Source: a virus
IMG/VR virus record: IMGVR_UViG_3300020220_000058
Span: 1 to 57,208 of that record
DNA: 57,208 nucleotides
Direction: 5' to 3' (one strand)
A program made the translations under genes and the position numbers. Shown in pieces: positions 30,921-40,730 of the stretch. Within the stretch, counting starts at the first letter, position 1. Each line of letters opens with the position of its first letter. Under the pieces are notes generated by a model. The model ran no database searches. It had not been told where the DNA came from and saw only the letters and a program-made list of their open reading frames with translations.

Positions 30921-32498
30921 ATGGACAAAGAAATGCAGAACACTCTCAGTGTTGACGTCGACGGGAATGTACTTAAGTGCGCGAAGGGTGCCGACGTCTC
31001 TGCCTGCGGCTTCGAGGCCGACTCGAAAATATGCGGTAAATGCGGCGCTATTCCTGTTCAGGCCAAAATTGTACCAGTAGATGAAGAGATGCCAGAGGAC
31101 GAGGAAGCACAAGACGAGAAAGCATCTGAAGAGGAGTTGCCCGAGAACGAGGAAGACGAAGAAATGGACTCCGAAGAGGAAAAAATGATGGGTTCGTATA
31201 ACCCTCCGTCCAAACTTCGTCGGAAACCCGCCAAGGGGATGCGTACCGACGGAGATATGTCGGAAGACGTAATGGAAGAGGAAGACGACTCTGAAGACGA
31301 GGAGTCGATGAACGAGGAAAAGTACTCCTACTACAAGAAGTACGGCTTTGATAGGTATGTAAAGAAATATGGCAAGAAGCCTTGGGCTCCCGACATGGAG
31401 GACGAGGAAGAGGACATGGAAGAGGAAATGTCCAAGAAAGAAATGAACGAAGAGGACATGTCGGAGGATGACATGGACGAAGATGCCATGGACGACGAAG
31501 AGGACATGCAGTACGACGAAGATGAAGAGGAAGACGAAGACGAAGACGAAGACGAAGAGGATATGAAAGGCGCTATGGACCGTGCGTATAAGCGCCGCCT
31601 ACAGACAATGGGCATCAAATCAGCCGATATTGGCTCCTCCGGATATCTTTGCGCTCTTGACAGAAAGGCATATGCGGGACATATTCCCGTGTGTGACAAC
31701 TGTGAGGGCGGTTGCGCTTCAGAAAAAGGTATGCCTGGTCTTATTCACGCCGAGGGAATGGCCGAAGAGATTATTGACGGCGTAACCGTGGCTTCTGGCT
31801 ATTCAGTTCTTAACGATTTATTTGTCGTTGATGTTCAAAAGAAGTCGGGCAAGACATACGAGGTTTTCTACGAGGCTTCGACCGGGGAGCTACTGGGCTT
31901 CCATAAACTTGAGGACACCCTTAGTATCAAGTCAGCACTTGATGACCTGAGAGTAATTACTATGTTTGAGGCTGCTGATATTGCCGTAAAGGCGATTGAC
32001 GGTCACGTAATTGCGGTTGAGGGAGATTCATTCGAGGGAATAGATGCGTTTGCAGTAGAGGTTGACGGCTTTGATGGCAAATCATATGACGTTTTCGTTT
32101 CACTGGACGGCGAATTGCTTGGATATGACAAGTACGAGATGGATGAGGCTGAGGAAATTGAAGCAGAGGCTGCCGAAATTGCTTTGAAGCGCGCATTTAG
32201 CGATGATAAGAGACAGGCGATGGCCAAAGAGGGCACGGCAATGCCGGATGGTTCCTACCCAATAGCGGGTGAGGAAGACCTCAAGAATGCAATCCAGGCG
32301 TTTGGTCGAGCCAAAGATAAAGAAGCAACCAAGCGCCACATCATGAAGAGAGCTAAGGAAATGGGCAAAGAAAGCCTGATTCCTACAAACTGGGTGATGG
32401 GCGGAGACTCTGAGAAGAAGTCCTCTGAAGTTGACGCAGAGCTAATGGCATCGCTAATTGAGTTCGAGCTTCTTCAGGCCGAAACAGAAATCAACTAA
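30921..32498 (+). CDS. Acidic scaffold-like head protein
   Basis: A 525-residue protein. Residues 20-45 have four Cys in two CxxC-like pairs. Residues 50-215 are strongly acidic, with long Asp/Glu runs. Residues 235-420 have a Cys-rich loop and two PepSY-like repeats ('GKTYEVFYEASTGELLGF' and 'GKSYDVFVSLDGELLGYD'). The C-terminus 'AMPDGSYPIAGEEDLKNAI' followed by 'KRHIMKRAKEMG' matches a small module often fused to phage head proteins. Its position between protease and capsid, and its charge, suggest a scaffold or head-internal protein. It could also be a decoration protein. Confidence 0.6.
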   Translation: MDKEMQNTLSVDVDGNVLKCAKGADVSACGFEADSKICGKCGAIPVQAKIVPVDEEMPEDEEAQDEKASEEELPENEEDEEMDSEEEKMMGSYNPPSKLRRKPAKGMRTDGDMSEDVMEEEDDSEDEESMNEEKYSYYKKYGFDRYVKKYGKKPWAPDMEDEEEDMEEEMSKKEMNEEDMSEDDMDEDAMDDEEDMQYDEDEEEDEDEDEDEEDMKGAMDRAYKRRLQTMGIKSADIGSSGYLCALDRKAYAGHIPVCDNCEGGCASEKGMPGLIHAEGMAEEIIDGVTVASGYSVLNDLFVVDVQKKSGKTYEVFYEASTGELLGFHKLEDTLSIKSALDDLRVITMFEAADIAVKAIDGHVIAVEGDSFEGIDAFAVEVDGFDGKSYDVFVSLDGELLGYDKYEMDEAEEIEAEAAEIALKRAFSDDKRQAMAKEGTAMPDGSYPIAGEEDLKNAIQAFGRAKDKEATKRHIMKRAKEMGKESLIPTNWVMGGDSEKKSSEVDAELMASLIEFELLQAETEIN

Positions 32499-32514
32499 AG
32501 AAAGCGGACCCCAA

Positions 32515-35500
32515 ATGGCGGGTACGTTTACGCACAAGACGAGAACACTTGTTTCTCCACGTTTTGTATCTCCACTTGCAGGAAGAAAAAACTTTATAGA
32601 GTCTGCTCAATCGTTCAGACTCTCGATTGGTGCCTCTTCAAAAACACTCACTCTTGACCCGGACTATGCAGTCAAGGCTGCTATGGCTGGTGGTATGGCC
32701 CTGCCCGGCCAAACTGACGATAAGAAGCGGGAGAATAAGGGGGGGCCGCCGGGAATGAAGCATGAGGTCGACGGTTACAGGTTGATGCCTAACGAAACTG
32801 CTGGCCCGGGAAAAGTTCTTCGTTTATTTCCATCATTTGAATCAAGGAATTCAGCGAAGATGGAGCCCAACTTCGGCTTTCTGCCAAAATCTAAACCAGT
32901 TTCCGTGGAGGAAATGAAGCGAAAGCTTGCAGAATCTCCGCTTATTCGCATGGAGAAGTATCAAATAAATCCAAGAAACGGAGAAAAAATAGAGGGTTCA
33001 GAGAAACTGATGGACCCACTGTACTTCAATAGGGAACTAGATAGAGACAGAAATCCAGACCTCGATGGCATCGAAGGTAAAAGTCTTGGTGACTCGATAG
33101 GCAAAATCGCTCGCGGGAATAGCCTCATTGGCAGAGTTGCGCAGGGTATAGGTGTGGTCTTTGACGAATTAGGTAAAATGAGATGTCCTCCGGGCACTCC
33201 AGCCGCTAACCAATTTACTGACGCAAACGGTTCTAACTGCTTCGGCGTGAGCCTCCCGAAGCTTGTTGGCAAACTTGTTGAACTAGCTAGGGAAGCCGCG
33301 CCAGAGGGTGAAGAAAGAAGAAGCGCAAAAAGTCTCCAAAAGAGAATTGCCAATTTTATATTTGACTTCGATAACAGCAGATTCGGCAGAGTTTCGTGGT
33401 ATGACGAAAACGGCAAGCGAATGGGTTTCGGCGAGTACAGAAAGTACCGCGACAAGGGCGGGGTTGCAGAGGGCGAGCGCTGGTTCGTCAATGCAATGGT
33501 TCGAGCCGAGGAGGAGTTTAGACGTCAAGGCGAAAGAGTAAGGGAGCTCCAGGAAAGGCTAGGAATAGATTCCTCTGATGCCAAAAGAGCAACAAACGCA
33601 GACCTCGTAGAGACAATCGACAAACTCCGAGAAAATGGGGTCATTAATACAAGACTAAAAAACAGAGATACTCCCGACATTGTCGAGGCAAGAATCAGGG
33701 CTCGACTGGAAGCTGACCCAACATACAAGTCCTTGTCAAGAGAGGATAAAGAGATTCTTGTTAAGGGTGACATAGCTAGGTATTACGAGACAGAAAGAGC
33801 CTCACTCGAGGCGTTCATAGACGAGGTAATCAAAAACCCGGAGCACATAAAGGACGTAATTGACTCCATCAGTTATGTCAATGGTAGAGATGAGGACGAC
33901 GGAGCTTTCTCTATAGGAGGAATAGTTGGCGGAGAAAAGCTTTTAGGGAACATAGACCTAGATATAACCCACATGATGGGCAGACAAGAAAGCGAAATGC
34001 CCAATCTTAAAACGAATGAGCGCTTAAGAATATATGCAGAAGGTGGAAAAACTGAAGCAGAGAGAGTTGCACATCTGCACGACTTTTTAGTTAACTCAAA
34101 TGCTTTTGCCACCAATATGGCATGCATGGTTGAGGGGCCTTCTGGCATAGGTCGCCATACGATGAAGCACGAAATAGCGCACTCAATACAAGCCAAAGCA
34201 CTTCACGAATACGTTAAGAACATGCTTGCTACTGGTGGAAGCATCAAGATTGGAAGAAGGGAAATAACCGACCCGTCAAAGCTCACGGCCGGAGATATAC
34301 TCAAAATAATGCGGGGGGAGACAAGCGTTCCTCTCGACGCAATTAAGGGCCTCCAGACCAGGGGTGAAGCAGTCTCCTTCCTGGCTGGAAGATATATATG
34401 GGAAGCAAACCCAGAAGGCACGTCAAGCCGCTCGATGGAGATAGGCGCGGAGCTATGGGCTCTCAGAAGCCTTGGTCTTATTTTTGGAGATGACGTAGAC
34501 GCCGCACTTGAGTACATGGACGACTTCGCCTATGGAAAAACTTTCTCAGATAGGGCCGCATCTGACGCTGATGCCATTAGAGCGGTGGCTGATTCCTATT
34601 ATGACGCCGGTAGCAGAATAGCTAGAGATAGGGCTGAAAGAGTAAAAGAGCGCTATATAGAGGCCAAGAATGACGAGATAAAGCGTCTAAAAGAGCGTGC
34701 AAAAACGATGTCAGAAGACGACATTATCGACATGCTTCTCACTCTGAACGAAGACCTCAATGTGATGGATGAGGCGCTTGAAGGGTCTGACGAGACTGCA
34801 GACTCACTGTGGCGCGAGGTAGCGGATAGAGACGCCGCAATAAGAATGATTCACGAACTGACAAAGGCTTGGGCCAAGAGGTTTACCGTCTTGCCATCAC
34901 GTGAGGCAATGGAAAGGCTCGAAGAGCTTCTTGCCGACAAGATGGCAGATAGGGGAACTCTTCCTCCTGACAAGGTTAAAGAGCGCGCAGAGGCAGTTTT
35001 CATGGAGACCATCAGGACCGATGCCTCGTCTATGTCCATGGACGACCTGGTCAATGCATTCGTAGACGCTGAGCTTTCTAGGAAAGCGGAAGGCTTGTCT
35101 ACCGAAGAGCGCGATGTCCTAAAGAAAATGGCAGGAATATATAGGGACGAGTACATAAAGAGAAGAACATCCGGAGTTGACTCAGTTGACAGAGAGGATG
35201 CTGTAAAAGAGCTAAAGGGAAAACTCAAGGAAAAATCAAAGCCAGAAACTATCGGTGGAGATGAAAGTGGTGGTTTTTCCGGAACAGGGCCAAAGAAGAA
35301 AAAGCCAGCAAAGAAATTTGACTCCCATAATGGGAAAAATGGTGCGCGCACTCATGCAATAAGCGAAAGAGAAAAACTTCTCGAGCAGGCAACTGCCGCC
35401 GAAAGGGATGCTCTCGTTGAGATGGGCGACGCTGAAAACGACACCGGGAAACTCCTAGACCCAGAAACTGTCATGGGGGCAATTGCTGCCATAGCCAGAA

Positions 35501-38500
35501 GACGCAGAAGAGCGCAAAAGCTCGGAATTAAAGATGACCCAAAGAATAGATACATAGCAGACCTTGAGCAGCAGCTAGAAAATATATTGATTCCGTTCCT
35601 GGAGTTGATGGATAAATCATCACTTTCCGAGACCATAGAAATAGAGGCAACAGAAGGAATACCTGATGAGATAATTCAGGAAATACTCAGGGGAGAATTA
35701 ACTGAGCTAGAGCACAGCCTGTTGACTGGCCGAGTTCCTACGTCGTCTAATCCAGTTGGCCCTGGAAAGGTAGTAATTCGCGTACCGGAGGGAAGCAAGG
35801 GCATTTATCCTGACTGGTCATTTGATAAGGAAAAGGACGACGGGATACAAAGGATAGTCCTTCCAAGTGGAGATGTCCGTGTTGCAGAAATAAGAGAAGA
35901 CGGCACCATTGTTCTAGAGGTAGTTTCTCAGAAAGATACAGAAGCAGCCCTGGACGACCTAGTTAAGAGCGTAGCCCCTGGAGATGGAAGTCCTGATACT
36001 AAGGATTGGGCGCAACGCAAGGGCGCAGAAAAGAAGATAAAGAGAGTCGTTGATAAGCACATCAACAAGCGGCGTGAAGAAGGGCGGTACTCAGAACCAA
36101 GAGTTGCCGAGCCAGAAAAGACACGCATAGAAGACGACAACGATTCCGTATTGGATATATTCGATTTTCCTGATGAGCCTTCAGATTCAGACCCATCTCC
36201 AGATAAACCAAAGCCGAAGCCCAGCAACCCATCTGGCGGCGGGGGTTCTGCTGGTGAAGAAAAGCCGTTTTCGTGGGAAGATTTTGGTAAACCAAAACCA
36301 AAACCGGAAACTCCAAAGCCAAAGAACAGGCCTTCATATGGCAGGGAAAGAAGAAATTCAACGGCAGCGATTAATAGAGTTGTCGAAGCCGGTAAGAGAG
36401 ATAGATTTCCGGGCCCTGGCTCTGTTGCTAGAGATGAACTGCAAAGAATACAGGAACAACTAGACGGCACAAGATACACAAATTACAGTTCTTCCGCAAG
36501 AAAAGTCACCTCGTTGATGAGGGAAAAGTTTGGTACGGACCAATTATCGGACCTTACTGATGAACAGTTAAGCGAACTGATAGATGATGTCAAAAAAATT
36601 GCTGATGGTATCACTGGGGACAAGAGGTCGAGAAGCGGAGAAATATCACTAAACCAAAAGCAGTCAATGAGTAGACTTGCATCTTCGCTGCATGACTTTT
36701 TGGACATACGCAGCATGATAAAGAACAATAACTATTCGGACCCATACGAAGGTCCTTCTCGCGGTTATCTGATTGACTGGGACAACATCCCAGAGATTAA
36801 GCCATATATGGGTGGCGGGGACAGAATGTCATCCGGGAAAAAATGGGGCTCTGCTCCTTCCGGCGAAGTGTTAAACAGGGCGAAAAAGTCATCAAGAACT
36901 GACGAGCTAGATGAAATTTTTGGCATGCCTCAAAGCCGGACCGAAAGAATAGGAATGATGCATGAACAAAGAAACAGCGTCCTGGCTTCTTTGAGAGACA
37001 TGCTAGACAGGGTTCCGGGAGCAGAAGAAGAGCTCGGCCTTAACTCCGGCGGAATAGACCCAGTAGTTCTCGATTTGATTAAAAATTCTTCCGATGAAGA
37101 AATTTCTGAAATTCTAAATACGGCTGCCAAGAGGTTCCATTCCCAGATTGACTCAAGACCGAGAGTCAGGATGCGTACAGAAGAGCTTGACGCATTTGTT
37201 GATAATGGTAGATATGGAAGAGAATCAAGATTTAGTTCTGGAGGAAAATCACGCCCAGATATAGCCGGAGTTGTGCTAAAGGGCGGACTAAAGAAGAGAG
37301 CAAAAGACGCAGCCATCAGCAAGGTCATAGAGAGATTCGACCTTAGCGAGGAAGAGCGCGATGTTGCTGAGATAATTCTTGATACAACCCTAAACCTGAG
37401 ATATGGGCCACAAGCAGCTCTTACTGGTTTGGCCATAGAACTAGCAAGACGAGGTGGCAGAGAAGTAGCGGAAAGAACGCTAGACAAGCTTGTAGAGAAC
37501 GGAAAAATCACTAGAGCTCAAGCTGATTCTGTTCTTTCAAAGATAGGCAGAATTGCTCCAGATGGACTGCCGGATAGGGCTGTTGATGCTGCGGTCGACA
37601 GCCTAAAGAGGGCAACAGAGAAAGCCAAAGAGCTAGCCGAAAGTGACTCCGTTAGGGCTGCTGGAGAGAAAGCCAAAGAAGTTGCTGGTGCAGCTGGAGA
37701 TAAAGCGCGGGATGCCGCCAGTGCGGCGCGCGACAAAACCAGAAGTGTTGTTGGCAGATTGAGCAGGAGGGCCAAGGGCGACCGCTCGGTGGCAGACATA
37801 GAGGCTCTTGATTCACCAGAAACCGCCTTCACAGTTGGCGACGTAATAGATGACCCGTTTGGTTTACCCCCATCAGATAGTTCAAGATTCTCATCTGGGG
37901 CAACTAGGCGCAAGGTTAAAAATGGTTCTGTAAACAAAGAAACAGAAACTCTAACGACACCAGTTCTTAGCGATACAACTGATGATGTTTATGGCATTAG
38001 AACTCAGAAAAGATTTTCCTACCCGGTACACACAATAGACGGTCAAAAAGTTTCATTTGGTGGCCCCAAGGAGGGTATTGCTGATGATGTGGAAAGATTA
38101 CCGATAAACCCATATGCCATAAGTGGTTTAGACAGAACGACAAAAGAAGGTCGCGATATGGCTAGAAAATGGATTACTGCAAGGGCATATCACAGAGAGT
38201 ATGGGGATAAAAATACCGAACCAACATACGTAGACGCCCTCCTATATGCGGCATCGCGAGGAGACAGCGACGCAGCAAAAGAATTGGATGAACTATCAGA
38301 AGCTGGTGAAAAAATAATAGCGAGAATGAAAGGGGAACAAAAAGAATTCCAACTTTCTCGCTTCTCAGACCAGGCGTCAAGCGCTAGAGCTTTTGGAGCA
38401 AAGAAAGAAGACCTATTTTTCGTACATGCCGTACCAGCAAAGTTTGAACCAGAAGAAGACGAAGCCGGAAATGTAATAATTCGTCCGCTCGGCGACCATG

Positions 38501-39099
38501 AGCTAAAGAAGGTGGACGGCACCCCTGGCGAGCACCACAGAGGAACTATTCACTTTGCGGTAAATCATTATGTAGGTGGACACGAAGAAAGAACGGGTGG
38601 AGCTTCTACGGTAATCATCGTTCCAATGACGGAAATGATTGATTCAAATCCAGACTCTCTTGAAAACCTATATCCAATAGATTCGTGGATGGTCCCACCG
38701 CCTGGTTCCGGTCTTAAGGTTCCAAAAGGAAAATTTAAAATAGTTAAAACAAATGGAGACAATGGCGACCAGAAAATAGTTGACGATGCTCTCGTTGAGA
38801 TGGGGATGAAGCACCCCATAGAGCCGGGAAGGCTAGAAACAAATACTCGTGGAGCCGCTAAAGCGCTTAATGACATCGCAGCTGAGCTTGGGGCAACCTC
38901 CGGGATACACAATGGTGCGAGTGTCTCTTCAATGTACGAGGGGGTTACGTTCGATAATGGCTACCCTCTTTATATTTCCCTAGAGGAAATTTCCCGGATA
39001 AGCCCGAACGGCTCCATAAGAATTGCTGATGGTGATAGATGGACGTCAGCAAAGCCGGCAGATATAACAGAGAACACAAGAGGGGGGATTGATTTCTGA
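32515..39099 (+). CDS. Second giant head protein with zincin-like motif and three SSG junctions
   Basis: A 2194-residue protein from ATG 32515; an upstream in-frame start at 32458 lies inside the previous gene and is less likely. Residues 223-241 hold a 'RCPPGTP..NQFTD.....C' motif shared with the 677-residue gene at 41359. Residues 552-556 read HEIAH after 'RHTMK', with a Glu-containing helix downstream ('GAELWAL'), a zincin-like metallopeptidase pattern. Long charged helices follow. SSG junctions have their hydrophobic codon at 36826, 37231 and 37888, giving pieces of about 1440, 135, 220 and 400 residues. Residues 1620-1770 are LEA-like amphipathic helices. The tail piece has a His-rich region of unknown role. 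It probably serves as trans substrate of the same protease. Confidence 0.75.
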   Translation: MAGTFTHKTRTLVSPRFVSPLAGRKNFIESAQSFRLSIGASSKTLTLDPDYAVKAAMAGGMALPGQTDDKKRENKGGPPGMKHEVDGYRLMPNETAGPGKVLRLFPSFESRNSAKMEPNFGFLPKSKPVSVEEMKRKLAESPLIRMEKYQINPRNGEKIEGSEKLMDPLYFNRELDRDRNPDLDGIEGKSLGDSIGKIARGNSLIGRVAQGIGVVFDELGKMRCPPGTPAANQFTDANGSNCFGVSLPKLVGKLVELAREAAPEGEERRSAKSLQKRIANFIFDFDNSRFGRVSWYDENGKRMGFGEYRKYRDKGGVAEGERWFVNAMVRAEEEFRRQGERVRELQERLGIDSSDAKRATNADLVETIDKLRENGVINTRLKNRDTPDIVEARIRARLEADPTYKSLSREDKEILVKGDIARYYETERASLEAFIDEVIKNPEHIKDVIDSISYVNGRDEDDGAFSIGGIVGGEKLLGNIDLDITHMMGRQESEMPNLKTNERLRIYAEGGKTEAERVAHLHDFLVNSNAFATNMACMVEGPSGIGRHTMKHEIAHSIQAKALHEYVKNMLATGGSIKIGRREITDPSKLTAGDILKIMRGETSVPLDAIKGLQTRGEAVSFLAGRYIWEANPEGTSSRSMEIGAELWALRSLGLIFGDDVDAALEYMDDFAYGKTFSDRAASDADAIRAVADSYYDAGSRIARDRAERVKERYIEAKNDEIKRLKERAKTMSEDDIIDMLLTLNEDLNVMDEALEGSDETADSLWREVADRDAAIRMIHELTKAWAKRFTVLPSREAMERLEELLADKMADRGTLPPDKVKERAEAVFMETIRTDASSMSMDDLVNAFVDAELSRKAEGLSTEERDVLKKMAGIYRDEYIKRRTSGVDSVDREDAVKELKGKLKEKSKPETIGGDESGGFSGTGPKKKKPAKKFDSHNGKNGARTHAISEREKLLEQATAAERDALVEMGDAENDTGKLLDPETVMGAIAAIARRRRRAQKLGIKDDPKNRYIADLEQQLENILIPFLELMDKSSLSETIEIEATEGIPDEIIQEILRGELTELEHSLLTGRVPTSSNPVGPGKVVIRVPEGSKGIYPDWSFDKEKDDGIQRIVLPSGDVRVAEIREDGTIVLEVVSQKDTEAALDDLVKSVAPGDGSPDTKDWAQRKGAEKKIKRVVDKHINKRREEGRYSEPRVAEPEKTRIEDDNDSVLDIFDFPDEPSDSDPSPDKPKPKPSNPSGGGGSAGEEKPFSWEDFGKPKPKPETPKPKNRPSYGRERRNSTAAINRVVEAGKRDRFPGPGSVARDELQRIQEQLDGTRYTNYSSSARKVTSLMREKFGTDQLSDLTDEQLSELIDDVKKIADGITGDKRSRSGEISLNQKQSMSRLASSLHDFLDIRSMIKNNNYSDPYEGPSRGYLIDWDNIPEIKPYMGGGDRMSSGKKWGSAPSGEVLNRAKKSSRTDELDEIFGMPQSRTERIGMMHEQRNSVLASLRDMLDRVPGAEEELGLNSGGIDPVVLDLIKNSSDEEISEILNTAAKRFHSQIDSRPRVRMRTEELDAFVDNGRYGRESRFSSGGKSRPDIAGVVLKGGLKKRAKDAAISKVIERFDLSEEERDVAEIILDTTLNLRYGPQAALTGLAIELARRGGREVAERTLDKLVENGKITRAQADSVLSKIGRIAPDGLPDRAVDAAVDSLKRATEKAKELAESDSVRAAGEKAKEVAGAAGDKARDAASAARDKTRSVVGRLSRRAKGDRSVADIEALDSPETAFTVGDVIDDPFGLPPSDSSRFSSGATRRKVKNGSVNKETETLTTPVLSDTTDDVYGIRTQKRFSYPVHTIDGQKVSFGGPKEGIADDVERLPINPYAISGLDRTTKEGRDMARKWITARAYHREYGDKNTEPTYVDALLYAASRGDSDAAKELDELSEAGEKIIARMKGEQKEFQLSRFSDQASSARAFGAKKEDLFFVHAVPAKFEPEEDEAGNVIIRPLGDHELKKVDGTPGEHHRGTIHFAVNHYVGGHEERTGGASTVIIVPMTEMIDSNPDSLENLYPIDSWMVPPPGSGLKVPKGKFKIVKTNGDNGDQKIVDDALVEMGMKHPIEPGRLETNTRGAAKALNDIAAELGATSGIHNGASVSSMYEGVTFDNGYPLYISLEEISRISPNGSIRIADGDRWTSAKPADITENTRGGIDF
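36826..37899 (+). repeat. Three SSG junction motifs in the second giant protein
   Basis: Arg-Met-Ser-Ser-Gly-Lys (Met codon 36826), Arg-Phe-Ser-Ser-Gly-Gly (Phe codon 37231) and Arg-Phe-Ser-Ser-Gly-Ala (Phe codon 37888). They match the polyprotein motif including the leading Arg. Serine codons include AGT and TCN. All three lie in the C-terminal half between low-complexity or helical blocks. Confidence 0.85.
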
Positions 39100-39299
39100 T
39101 GGATAACAAAATACCATCAACCCCAGAAGACGTTCCATTTGGCGACTGGAATCCATTCACAGTGTCTTCAGAGCCGTCGGGGGCTTCTTCACGGAGACTT
39201 GACAGAAGAACAGCATTCAAGAATCCCAAAAAAGAAATTCGCAAAAGGAAAGGAATGGTGGCCAAAAGGACATCGTTCACTGGTAACAAAGATGACTGA
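39099..39299 (+). CDS. Small basic protein
   Basis: A 66-residue ORF whose ATG overlaps the TGA of the giant gene (TGATG). The first half is Pro/Ser-rich with Trp; the second half is basic ('KNPKKEIRKRKGMVAKR'). Its stop overlaps the start of the next gene. Overlap at both ends supports it. Function unknown. Confidence 0.55.
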   Translation: MDNKIPSTPEDVPFGDWNPFTVSSEPSGASSRRLDRRTAFKNPKKEIRKRKGMVAKRTSFTGNKDD

Positions 39300-40287
39300 G
39301 TACATAAGGAAGAGATACGAGTCAAGACTCGGCATACCGGATGGGGCCCCAGACGAACTAAGACCAGTTATCGGCTATGTGCGCAATAAGTCAAACGACA
39401 AAAAAGTTGAGTCGAACGCAAAAAGAGACACCAATCCGTGGAGTACTGCCCCAATAGAAGAGGGGGATATTTCACCAAATGGTGAAGTCACGCTTCAGGG
39501 CGAAATAGAAGTAATACTGAAGCCAGAAATTTCTGGAAGAACAGCCTACATGCGCGGCGACAGCATGGAAACTGGCGGAAGACCAGTGGCGATGCGTTCG
39601 GAAGATTCTGAAGAAATACTCGACGCCCTAATACATGACGATGGCGCAGACTCTAAGAAGAATATGGCTAGAACAATTATCGGACTGCTAAAGGCGTCTA
39701 TCGACGATGACTTCTCTGGTCTAAATGCCCTCCCCGACAAAGAGGGAAGAATGCCACCGGTAGGCAAAGATGACCCATCTAAAGACAGAGCGCATGAAAC
39801 CTACGAAGCACAAATACTTGGCGGCTTCCTTAAAGAAGACGTTCAGGGAATACACTTCCCCTATACGAAAGTTTCTCAAATAGCGGAATCATTGGACATA
39901 TCAGATTTCGCTAATGACAAGTTGTTCATGGACAGGGCAAAGCGTCTAGCCCCATCAATAGAGCCATCACTCATAGTTTCGGCCATAACCGAAAAGGGTC
40001 CAATAAACACCCCTTCTATGCAGAAGTTGCGTGAATATAGAACAGCCAGAAACGTACGGAAAAAGTATGAAAAGTCTGGAATTGGCTATATCAAGTTTTC
40101 GCACCCGGAGGGTAGAAATATAGAGGACCCTAGAAACTACGACAAAATGGCTAGACCGTCAGACGACGTAGAGACAATCATCAAGTCCTTGATAGTCAAG
40201 GAGATTGACGACATGATTAAAAGCTCCATATCCAAGGGGTTTGGCTTTGAAGGCAAAGTAAAAAAACCAGAAGGGGCTAAGAAATGA
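39292..40287 (+). CDS. Head-associated hypothetical protein
   Basis: A 331-residue protein from ATG 39292, which overlaps the stop of the preceding small gene; the frame is open further upstream (to 39139) but that part overlies the small gene. It is charged, alpha/beta, and has a basic C-terminal helix. It overlaps the next gene by ATGA. Position in the block between polyproteins and capsid suggests a virion or assembly role. No family recognised. Confidence 0.55.
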   Translation: MTEYIRKRYESRLGIPDGAPDELRPVIGYVRNKSNDKKVESNAKRDTNPWSTAPIEEGDISPNGEVTLQGEIEVILKPEISGRTAYMRGDSMETGGRPVAMRSEDSEEILDALIHDDGADSKKNMARTIIGLLKASIDDDFSGLNALPDKEGRMPPVGKDDPSKDRAHETYEAQILGGFLKEDVQGIHFPYTKVSQIAESLDISDFANDKLFMDRAKRLAPSIEPSLIVSAITEKGPINTPSMQKLREYRTARNVRKKYEKSGIGYIKFSHPEGRNIEDPRNYDKMARPSDDVETIIKSLIVKEIDDMIKSSISKGFGFEGKVKKPEGAKK

Positions 40288-40730
40288 ACAAAGTTTTAGT
40301 CGCTTATGTCGGTGATTCAAAGCTCTACTACATAGTCGGCACTAGTCCAGGAGAAAAGGATGGCTCCCTCGTCGGCAGGGACGGCAAGAGTAAGGATGTA
40401 AACGTATTTTCTTACCTATCGAAGACATCGGGGATAACCAAAATCTCTTCCTCCCCTTTTCATAAGTTCTTCTGGGATGGTGATTCTGACCCAAGGAAAC
40501 GCGCGATGTGGAAAGAGGTGTTTGTCCTCAAAATAGAAGACATACCAAAAGAGATGCTTGAAGGGGTAGTCGTATCAGACGGCAAGTCGCAAAAAAGAAA
40601 AGCCGTCATAGACAAAAAGGCCGCAGACTTTGCCAACGGGAATATCCGTGTTCTCGTTAATGACAGACTAATATCGTCTAAAATGATTAAATCAGAAGTT
40701 TTACGCTCGGAAAATATGAGGCGGGACTAA
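40284..40730 (+). CDS. Hypothetical protein
   Basis: A 148-residue protein coupled to its neighbours (ATGA at the start; stop directly before the next ATG). It begins with a short hydrophobic strand 'VLVAYVGDSKLYYIVG' and is mixed alpha/beta, basic at the end. No motif recognised. Confidence 0.55.
   Translation: MNKVLVAYVGDSKLYYIVGTSPGEKDGSLVGRDGKSKDVNVFSYLSKTSGITKISSSPFHKFFWDGDSDPRKRAMWKEVFVLKIEDIPKEMLEGVVVSDGKSQKRKAVIDKKAADFANGNIRVLVNDRLISSKMIKSEVLRSENMRRD

Noticed and set aside
31600-31660. Gly-Ser-Ser-Gly in the acidic scaffold-like protein
   Set aside because: The residue before Ser-Ser is Gly and the following one Tyr; not the junction pattern.
31331-31699. Minus-strand Ser-rich ORF opposite the acidic run
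   Set aside because: Its Ser runs are the reverse complement of Glu/Asp codons; a shadow of the real gene.
32458-32514. Upstream start for the second giant gene
   Set aside because: It lies inside the end of the preceding gene and lacks a ribosome site; ATG 32515 begins just after that gene.
38400-38700. ADP-ribosyltransferase or toxin domain in the His-rich end of the 2194-residue protein
   Set aside because: The His-rich strand pattern is suggestive but I could not place a complete catalytic set, so no function was called.
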